Assembly (NCBI GenBank): GCA_015143295.1
Contig: CM026559.1
Span: forward strand, 16,878,826-16,942,825
Direction: 5' to 3'
Source: Tetracentron sinense
Taxonomy: Eukaryota > Streptophyta > Magnoliopsida > Trochodendrales > Trochodendraceae
Length of the DNA stretch: 64,000 bases
The position numbers were made by a program, and so were the translations under genes. The notes below the pieces were generated by a model, which ran no database searches, had not been told where the DNA came from, and worked only from the letters and a program-made list of their open reading frames with translations. Numbering within the stretch: the stretch's first letter is position 1; each line of letters begins with the position of its first letter. Below, piece by piece: positions 56,454-64,000 of the stretch.

Positions 56454-58103
56454 TTCATGGTTAGGAGTATTTTTTGTTTATTTTGATAAGGTAATTAAAT
56501 GGATATTACTCGTATCAGAGTTCATGAGATGAATTTAATTTAGATCTATTTAATATTACTCGTATTTTTTAATATTTTATTTGTTCATGAGATGGATAAA
56601 TAAATATTTATTATAATATTGAATGAGATTTGATAATTAAATAAATTTTAAAAACTAGCATTATATATGATATAATTAAATTCAAAATAAAGAGTTTATT
56701 TTGAAATTTCTTTTTAAATGATTTTATAATTTAATATATATATTTATTAATTGTTTAAAATAATTAATAAATAGATTTTATTCGAAAAATTATAAAACCC
56801 TAATTTATGATGTGATCATATTTATGATTTTCGATTGTCTTATTTTTTATTTTAATCCTAGATAATAGTAGAACCAATCTATATGAATGGATCTTGTATT
56901 CGGGAAAGAATTAAAATTTTGTAGAGATTTTAAGAAAATTCTATCTTATGTTTAAAAAAAAATATAATTTTATGAAAATTGTTTGAAGGAAAATATAATT
57001 GTTTTATTTTTTCCGGGGTTTGATCTATATAAGATATAGATTTTTATCGAGCGATTTGATAATTGTAATCAAATTTTAAATCCTTTTAAAATAAGAAAAA
57101 GTACTCCATCACCATGTGGCATCTATTTTATATGAGATTATAGTTATGGGTCATAATTTATGATAAATTGTTTATCATTCATGCATTCATATTAGACGAT
57201 AATATGTAGTAGGTTTTGGCAATCTATAAAGGGCAGATTCATTCGGTTTCCCTGAAATTGGCAAATGGAATACTAGTTTCCCTAATGTTATTTAAATTCT
57301 GTTTAATGCATTGGTGGCGATGCTGTTAAGGAGGATGCTGCGATGTGATCTCGATAAGATGATAAAGGAAGGGATCGTGAAGGAGCTTGCGAGCTGCCTT
57401 TATTCTTAACTCATTCTCTTACATCCATGCATTTTAATTTTTTGACCCATAGCGATTAATCTCGTATATTATTGTTTTATTATCATGAGATGATAGTTGT
57501 TTATTTATCATGAGATGATATCTGTTGTTTAATTATTCTGCTGAAATAATTACCCTTGATATATCATGTGTATATAAGACTGGGGACAAGTCCCTAAGTA
57601 TCATGATCTTCTACCATACACTATGTGATCCTATAGTGGGGAGTGTGAGTAAGCTAATAGGCCAAAGCCGGGTCCAATCCCTCTCACCTACGTGTGAACA
57701 TGGTGAAAACGGTGTAAGCAAATAGTGGGAGCAATAATGCCAAAGCGTGAGCTTTCGCTAGATGTTTGTTAGGTTCATGGTAGGTGGGCACATGAATAAG
57801 AGATATTATACAATAACGCCAAAGCATGAGTATAACATCTCTTATAGATCAGACAGTAGATCGAATACTCCAGAATTCACAAGATGAGATCTGTGAAATT
57901 GGAGAAGATAGTTTCTATCTGCCTATTCAAGGCAATGTGATGATGTGTCCAAAGGCAGGATTACATAAGCCAGTGTCTAGGTTTTCGATGCCAATTGATT
58001 CTTTCCAAATTGGCAATACCATTAGAAATAGACCCATAATCTAATTGGTATTCATGAATTCAATAGATCCCTAATACTGTCTATTTTGTCATTTGATTAG
58101 ATC
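56454..58103 (+). other. O long leader
   Basis: About 1.65 kb of very AT-rich sequence between the PBS and gag ATG. A short open frame at 57826-58044 has no recognised relatives and lies upstream of gag; not called as a gene. Confidence 0.55.
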
Positions 58104-61100
58104 ATGACAGGCCTACACCCATTGACTAAAATTCATCCTGATGAAAAGTTAGTTGGAACTAACTATGTAGACTGGAAAAGAAATATTAGAATTGTATTGT
58201 CACGACTCAAAATCCCCCCTACGAGTTAGGAGACTTTTGGCTCGTGACCGCCGTGTCATACCATCCTGTCATGACACATAAGGTGAACTTGAAAATTTCT
58301 TAATAACTTATTATATTATTTTCCACGTGCTAATATAAACAAAATACTGAAATATAAGCTAAACCTGTACACAAGGTCCATCACTTGAGTTACCAACTCA
58401 ATTCAATACAAAAAGTCCCACAAGGTCAACCCAAATACATGTCTCTCCCTCTTATCACTCAACCATCATTGATGACTACCCATCGGTTTCTTGACATACT
58501 CCTCTTCGACCCCTGGTTCAGGAGCCCAACCATCCAACCAGCGACCTACCGAAGATAACACCTTTGGCTGAGGATTGAATACTCAGTGTATACAAACTAC
58601 TAACGGACAATGTTATAAAACATTCACATGCCATACGAAGTACAGTTCATCAAACATTTGCATAATCAGAGTACGAAATTTTAAAACAATTTCATATTCG
58701 CGAAAAGCAAACTGTAAATCATACTTTGAGTTCGTACTTTCGCAAACTATATTTCAATATCTTATGAGTCTTACAAGTCTCTTATGAGCGTTTAACTTAT
58801 GAGATTCAAAACCATATGAGTCTTATGAGAGTGTATGAGAATCAAGTCTTATGAGTTCTTAGAGTTTCATAGAGTTCTTATAAGCGTATGAAAATCAAGT
58901 CTTATGAGTTCTTAGAGTTCCACAGAGTTCTTATGAGCGTATGAGAATCGAGTCTTGTGAGTTCTTTGAGTTCCTTTAGAGTTCTTATGAATTCTTATGA
59001 GCCGTGAAGTCTTAGAGCACTTATGAGCTTGTGAGTATTCACTTATGAGACTTATGAGATCTTATGAGCTTGTGAGGTTCTTATGAGTTCTTGTGAGTTA
59101 GAGGTTAGTACCCGCACAACCCTGGGCTACCAATCTCCTTGATTTCTTATGAGACTTATGAGATTTTCTTGTGAGCCAGACCTTAGCACCCGTAAAAAGA
59201 CTTAGAGCCGGGTATATAAATACCCTTCATTGAATACATCAAAGTGGGCTGCCAAGATCCTTGATTTCTTATGAGATTACTTAGAGCCAGGTTTGATATA
59301 TCTTTGGATATACCCTACCCTTGACCAACCCGATGTTTGGCTTTATCAATGCTTATGAGCTTGGTAGCTTATGAGTTCTTAGAAATCCTTATGAATGTTT
59401 TGATATACCGTTCTTATGAGAAATCATAGTGACATGCGAGACTTATTAGCCGTAGAGTACTTAGAAAACCATATATTGCATAGAGTGCTTAGAGTGCTTG
59501 TGAACATAATAGTAATCGTGGAAGCTTGTAAACATTGAGTCACCTTATGAGCATCATTCCTCATAGTGAGTATTGAAAACATTGAAATAGATAGTGGGAT
59601 TTCATTCATGGAGTGATCATAGCATATACATGGGTTACTTAGCCTATTTTGTAAAAATCATAATTCTAAGCTTACTTTATGGTAAAACCATTCTTTTAAT
59701 ATTTATGCTTAATCCAAAACTCATCATAAAAGTATGGTGATAATATACATCATTTGTGATCAATAGGGCAAGCAAGGTTGACTCATTAAGTATAGTAAAA
59801 TTCCCAATTTCATTTCATTCCTTCAATAGTAAACGCATATAAGACTACATGCCTTAGTCTTCTTAAGAACATACGTCAATACCTACTATTTCCTTTCAAT
59901 CAGCCTAATAGTATATATATAATAGTAGATACATACAAAGTTAAAGCTTAGTTTTCTACAAATTTGCATTCAAAATCAGGGTTTACTAATACTAAGTATG
60001 AATGAATCATAACAAGGTACTTAGTAGCTTGTTCTACCTTACGAAACTGATTCCCTACGGTTTAATCGCTTGAGAATACTCCGTAGAAGTGGACGAAAGC
60101 TTTTGGCAGGCTTATGGAATCAATTCCAACTTGGGAAAGCTTGAGAAAGTGAAGATCGCACTTCAAGAAGCTAAACAAGCTTCACTCTAAGCCTTGACAA
60201 CCACCTTTTGCAAAACCCCCTTCACAGACCCTAAGTTCTCTCTCTTTTCTCTCAAAACTTTCTCCAAGGGTTGTGTAAGCCCTTACCCACGAAAATGGGT
60301 GCTTATATAGGCCAAGGGGGTTGGCCAATGACTTAGAACCCCTTAAAATATCTTCCCAAGGTCGGTTTCAGTACAAAAAGGCATGGAGGGGTCGATCGGA
60401 GGTGTGACCTGTAGAGCCCCAGACTTTTTCATGCTTAATACATGACACTTTCGTTGTCATTTTTCCTTTTTAAGAGGTATAATTAATAAATGAGGAAGAA
60501 TTTGGAAATTTCGAAATGTCAGAAATGTTCCTTTTTGAAGTACGAACACAACGCAAGTTGAATCGTCAAAATCGGACGAACGAGTCAAAAGATATGGCCA
60601 AAATAGTCTGGACCTGTAGGAAATCGTAGCTCGGTTATGCGCTAAGGACGTAGCTCGGTTATGCGCTAAGGACGTAGCTCGGTTAGGCACTAAGGATGTA
60701 GCTCGGGCAACGTGCTCTAATAAGGCACAGACAATGCACAGACAACGGGTACGTTGTACAGCTCACAACGGGTACGATGTACAGCTCACAACGGGTACGT
60801 TGTACAGCACAACGGGCACGTTGTACATAAGACAACGGACAACGTGTTCAGCACTATTCACAGCATAACGAGTTGGCACTGTTCACCGCACAACGAGTGG
60901 GAACTATTCACAGCACAACGAGTTGGCACTGTTCACCGTACAACGAGTGGGCACTATTCACAACACAATGTGTTCAGCACTGTTCACAGCACAATGTGTT
61001 TGGCACTGTTCACAGCACAATGTGTTCAGCACTATTCATGGTCCTCGCGTCATTGCAGAAATTCTAGTAAGGGTATTATGGTCTTTCGGTCGGTTCATTC

Positions 61101-63685
61101 TTACCTTAAGAGTTTAACCCGAGCCTTTAGGGCATCATTCGACACTTAGAGAGTTTGAGAGAATAGGAGAAAGGGGAGAAGGCGATTCCAACCTAGGGTT
61201 TCCATTTTGGAGAGAAATCAAAGGGTTTTGAAACCCTAGATCACTTCCAGTCCGGTTTTCTTCAAGATCTCGGCTCAAGCACTCGTGGAGAGCGTTCTCC
61301 AAGTTAGGGCAGCAGCTACACAGTCGTTTGGAAGAGGGATTTCTTCCTCATCTCTTCAAGGTCGGTACTTTTTACTACCCTCCTAGTTATAGTTCCTCTT
61401 TTCCCTGCATTTCTCCTTATTTTCTTTCATTTACACATGTGCTATGAGATGGATGGTTGTGAATGGTGAATGGAGATGGAATGGGCGAATGGATGCCAAT
61501 GGTTGTGTGTGATGAACAAATGGGGAAGGGCATTGTTCCAAATAATGAATATACATGTATGATTTGAGTAAAACCCACCTAGAAAAGCATGTTGTAGGGT
61601 AAATCCATAATGAACACACCATGTTTGATGAAATGCCAAAGTGAATAAAGTGAGTTGTAAATTTGGAAATTGTATGTCTAATAAGTTATGAATGTTGCTA
61701 GGGACCATGATAGTGTGTTTCTTGCTTTCCCTAACTGATTTGAATATTACATTGCTAAATCATTGATGTTATATGTGTTGTGAAATTACCTAAATGTCAT
61801 ATTTAAATTTAAATACAAGTATGCACACGGTTCCCACGAGCACGGCATGCATGACATGATTTATCGAGGTTTTCAAGATCACGATTAGAGGTGGGACATA
61901 TCCTACGATATGTTTTACCTCGCTTTTCACAAGAAAACAAGAACCAACATTCCACGAGGGGTCTCCCCTCTCTCACAAGTGCATATCATGAAGAAGGGCC
62001 TCCCTTCCCTCGCAAGTACATACATATCATGAAGAAGGGTCTCCCTTCCCTCGCAAGTGCATTGCATAAAGAAGGGTCTCCCTTCCCTCTCAAGGCATCT
62101 CTCAAGTGCATCTCACAAGGACATCTCACAAGTGTATCTCACAAGTTACATGATCACAAGTAAGCACGTATGACATGCATGACATGACACGGTATTCAAG
62201 AATCAAGCAAGATAGACAAGACAAGCTTTCAAGTACGAAAAGATATTTCAAGTCAAGTCAAGTGCACGATGTTTTCAAGAGGATTTATCGGCTTTCTACG
62301 AAATACAAGCATGATTATAAATTACTTTATTTCCTTGTATGATATGAATCGTTTCTGTCTGACATATATGAATTGCTCCTGATTATGTGTTGCCACTGCT
62401 ATGCTATGACTGTTGGTTAGTGCTTAGTACCCGCTGAGTATTCCATGCTCAGCCGTACTTCTTATGTCGGCAGGTTCTGAGGGAGCTGCTGCTCCATTTG
62501 ATGTATGTGCTCCTGGTCCATGGGTGGAGGAGGAGTACGTCAAGGAGCCTCTGGAGGAACCTCCAGTAGAGGGTTACCAATAAGTGGTTATAGATTCTGA
62601 GTGGATTAGCTGTGGGTGAGATGAGAGTTTATATCCATGTATTTTGGCGGGTCTGTCCGCACTTTCTTTTGGTTACTTTTTGTATAAACTTGGATTTGCG
62701 TATGTATATACATAGAGGTTTGGTAGACTTCCGCTGTGCTATGTTAGAGTATGTTTCCGCTGTTTATGTCCTCTATTGTATATGCTCTGTGGGTTTTTGC
62801 AGGTTGGTTTGTCAAGCAAGTCATGAAATCCATGATTAGTTGTCCAAAGTTCACTCTAACTCCTAGGGTGGGTTTCGGGTCGCGACATGACCGGTCGACT
62901 GGTGGTGTTTGGGGCCTTCTGGAATAATCTCTCACACAAAAAATTGCAAGAGCGGTCGACCCCTGGTCTGACCGGTCGACCCTTAGTGGAGGGGTCGACC
63001 GCTAGTCTCCCGCTCATGCTACTCGGTTTGTCTGTCTTGGCGTTTCGGCCATAACTTTTGACTTGATAATCAGATTTTGACGATTCAGCTTGTATTGGAT
63101 TCTACATTCAAAGGGGAACAACTTTCATGTTTGGTACAAATCCCAATTCTGAGTTTTAAAGGGTTGAAATGAGCCCATAAGTGGACTGGTCCAAACTATT
63201 CCAGGAAATCTCAGCAAACCAGTTCCCGAAAATCCCACATTTGACTTTACATCTTGTCCTAATCTCGAAAAGTGATAAAAAATGAACTTTAAATAGGGGT
63301 TCAATATCTTTCAAATGGTTCAAGAATCACTCAATTCTGACAAGCTATGACCACTCTAGAGTTCCCTCAAGTCGAGGTTATGGTAAGACATATCCACCCT
63401 CTTTGACACTTAGAGTATTTTATACTCTTGTGTTTGGTTCCCAAACACACATACGGAATACCTTATATTTCACACGCCAAAAATCAGTACCATAACACTC
63501 ATTTAAAATGAAATACCTCATTCCCATTCAACCAACACCAAGTTCACGGGGACGACCTTGGCCATACATATACCATCCACTGGCACTATTCACAGGCTAT
63601 GAAAGCAAGATCCAGGGTTCTACATGTATTTTCCGTGGATAACCTTGAATTATGTCTTAAGACACCTAAGCCCGAAATTCCTCCA
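58104..63685 (+). CDS. gag: O gag N-terminus (58104-58197 + 63630-63685), split by S9 and cut by S11
   Basis: Ty1/copia Gag start: MTGLHPLTKIHPDEK then LVGTNYVDWKRNIRIV, the motif in which NGTNYxxWKRNIRIVL is usual. S9 with its TGTAT duplication interrupts the next codon. On the far side (63630) the same frame continues FSVDNLELCLKTPKPEIPP until S11 begins at 63686. About 50 codons can be followed with no stop or frameshift, so the coding frame was intact when the LTRs landed. The rest lies outside the window. Confidence 0.8.
58466..58561 (-). CDS. LTR acidic micro-ORF frame, S9, open, diverged, no ATG
   Basis: SSVGRWLDGWAPEPGVEEEY, VKKPMGSHQ and stop at 58466-58468. It keeps EPxVEEEYVK although its N-terminal part is unlike the others. 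Upstream tatcttcggtagg replaces atgtcggcagg. Confidence 0.35.
   Translation of the reverse strand: MLSSVGRWLDGWAPEPGVEEEYVKKPMGSHQ
58745..59340 (-). repeat. S9 repeat zone (cttatgagttcttagag) with hairpins
   Basis: Low-complexity 15-20 bp units of ttatgagttcttagagttc type are followed by a gagttagaggttagtacccg/ctgggctaccaatctcc unit at 59095-59140 and a gatatatctttggatatacc inverted repeat near 59290. Confidence 0.65.
60626..61040 (+). repeat. S10 composite motif array
   Basis: Three consecutive blocks: gtagctcggttatgcgctaa (three to four copies from 60626); cacaacgggtacgttgtaca (four copies, 60740-60830, internally near-palindromic); and gcacaacgagttggcactgt followed by tcacc or tcacag (about eight copies, 60835-61040). 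It occupies the slot of the ACCGATCGATCGGT arrays between gatatggccaaaatagtc and attctagtaagggtatt. Confidence 0.8.
61955..62160 (+). repeat. S10 repeat zone (gaagggtctcccttccctc)
   Basis: About four units containing gaagggtctcccttccctcg, itself a near-palindrome (gaaggg with cccttc), then shorter tctcacaagtgcatctcaca repeats. Same family as the S3 zone. Confidence 0.7.
62433..62453 (+). promoter_or_regulatory. Conserved LTR hairpin, S10 copy
   Basis: gctgag/ctcagc, loop tattccatg; ATG of the micro-ORF 10 nt downstream. Confidence 0.55.
62464..62583 (+). CDS. LTR acidic micro-ORF, S10, intact, 39 codons
   Basis: MSAGSEGAAAPFDVCAPGPW then VEEEYVKEPLEEPPVEGYQ and stop. Same length as S6, with replacements mostly outside the core and several silent third-position differences. 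Confidence 0.5.
   Translation: MSAGSEGAAAPFDVCAPGPWVEEEYVKEPLEEPPVEGYQ
62893..63010 (-). repeat. CGGTCGACC-type array of S9
   Basis: Four units of gaccggtcgac or gagcggtcgacc type, a palindromic GGTCGACC core, in the slot used by other arrays; the array began before 60404 (ggtcgatcgga) and is split by S10. Confidence 0.65.
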
Positions 63686-64000
63686 TGTAGAACCCCAGAA
63701 CTTTTGCCCATGTATTGGAGCCCGTGCCAAGGCTTTAGGCCTTTGTAATCTTCTATTTCTATGAAATGTGAGATTTTAAAGAACCTTAAATGTTAAGAAG
63801 TGGGATTCCTAAGTCGGATATGTTAAAATTCGATTTACTGAACTGCAATTGCGGATCAGTTAACTTTAAGGGCAATTTGGTCAATAAATAAAGAGGAAAT
63901 TGAAAATTCTAAAATGCCAAAAATGTTCCTTTTTGAATAATGAGTCCAATGCAAATTGAATTGTCAAAATCCGACGAACGAGTCAAAAGTTCTGACCGAA
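63686..64000 (+). mobile_element. S11: gypsy-type LTR start, cut by window end
   Basis: Begins TGTAGAACCCCAGAACTTTT and runs past aatgcaaattgaattgtc and acgagtcaaaagttctgacc, the conserved block just before the motif array. Same family as S1 (reverse complement matches at about 3090-3315). Whether it is a solo LTR or a full element cannot be told. Confidence 0.75.

Larger units (their letters stand above)
60410..62887 (+). mobile_element. S10: solo gypsy LTR with a non-GATCGATC array
   Basis: TGTAGAGCCCCAGAC...GGGTCGCGACA, 2478 bp, perfect TSD TGACC (60405-60409, 62888-62892), landing inside the motif array of S9. Contents: array 60626-61040, donor-like ttcaag/gtcggtac at 61361, CATATC hairpin near 61890, repeat zone 61955-62160, hairpin 62433-62453, micro-ORF 62464-62583. 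Its last part is close to S6 and S3; its array is unrelated to theirs. Confidence 0.93.
58198..63624 (-). mobile_element. S9: solo gypsy LTR (58198-60409 + 62893-63624), split by S10
   Basis: TGTCACGACTCAAAATCCC...CAGGGTTCTACA with perfect TSD TGTAT (58193-58197, 63625-63629); net length about 2.9 kb, the longest LTR here. Contents: micro-ORF 58466-58561, damaged hairpin near 58567, cttatgagttcttagag repeat zone 58745-59100, one ggttagta/gggctacc unit near 59100, and motif array cggtcgacc split by S10. Confidence 0.9.
3775..64000 (+). mobile_element. O: outer Ty1/copia element, partial, heavily interrupted
   Basis: After removing nested insertions, its 5' LTR is 3775-3837 + 42837-44272 + 55715-56440 (about 2.2 kb, starting TGTTAGACATGATGCCC and ending CCCCCTTCA). 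It is followed at 56443 by the primer-binding site tggtatcagag (initiator tRNA-Met), a long leader, and a copia gag start at 58104. Each junction is supported by a perfect 5-bp TSD of the inserted element (AATAA for E1, ATGAA for E4, TGTAT for S9). The LTR resembles that of E3 (gtccataggaaatattgtagg against gttccataggtaacattgtagg), so both belong to one copia group. Most of gag-pol and the 3' LTR lie outside the window. Confidence 0.8.

Noticed and set aside
57826..58044. 72-codon ORF upstream of O gag
   Set aside because: No similarity recognised, in the leader of a copia element, start not supported by context. The copia gag motif begins only at 58104.
60740..60830. Replication origin or telomeric-type repeat in the gtacgttgtac block
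   Set aside because: No telomere motif arrays; the block sits in the LTR slot used by other motif arrays.

Overview
The window looks like heterochromatic DNA from a plant nuclear genome, probably a eudicot; the species cannot be told from the sequence. No host gene, rRNA, tRNA gene, CRISPR array or bacterial feature was found. Nearly all of it is LTR retrotransposons inserted into one another. The evidence is 5-bp target-site duplications (TSDs), primer-binding sites matching initiator tRNA-Met (tggtatcagagc), purine tracts, and gag/pol domains. Only about 1-604 and 3321-3546 may lie outside elements.

Layout, outermost first. A truncated gypsy LTR (S2, 3547-3774) was hit at 3775 by a Ty1/copia element (O, plus strand), whose 5' LTR is in three pieces (3775-3837, 42837-44272, 55715-56440). 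Its leader and gag start run to the right edge. Inside the O LTR sit gypsy element E1 (3838-42831, minus, TSD AATAA) and gypsy element E4 (44273-55709, plus, TSD ATGAA). The 5' LTR of E1 is split by solo LTR S3 (11442-32238) and by full-length gypsy element E2 (32816-41993, minus, TSD CTTAG). S3 is split by a decayed copia element, E3 (13504-32078, TSD GATTC), which carries four solo gypsy LTRs: S4, S5 (TSD GTTTC), S6 (TSD GTATA) and S7 (TSD ATAAT). The 5' LTR of E4 holds solo LTR S8 (TSD ACTAG). The gag of O is split by solo LTR S9 (58198-63624, TSD TGTAT), which itself holds S10 (60410-62887, TSD TGACC). S11 starts at 63686 and leaves the window. The deepest chain, S2 > O > E1 > S3 > E3 > S7, has six levels.

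E1, E2 and E4 are Ty3/gypsy chromoviruses with Tekay/Del-like domain order: gag with two zinc knuckles, then protease, reverse transcriptase, RNase H, integrase and a chromodomain-like C-terminus. All are broken by a few stops or frameshifts. E2 and E4 are nearly intact; E1 is older.

Three signals go beyond ordinary retrotransposon annotation. (1) In E1, E2 and E4 the gag-protease junction is interrupted by a 136-152 bp GT-AG segment in the same phase; removing it joins Gag to Pol in one frame, while retaining it ends Gag a few codons later. (2) Almost every LTR, across divergent families, carries a 39-51 codon acidic ORF with the core PWVEEEY, often starting MSAG, with mainly synonymous differences between copies. 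A conserved small hairpin lies just upstream. (3) At one fixed position upstream of the presumed transcription start, each LTR family carries its own array of short, mostly palindromic motifs (ACCGATCGATCGGT, CGGTCGACC, ACGATCGTTCGTA or CACAACGAGT-type) between conserved flanks. The LTRs also hold a possible leader intron filled with hairpin-forming tandem repeats. All coordinates come from reading the sequence by eye; no alignment or database search was run.
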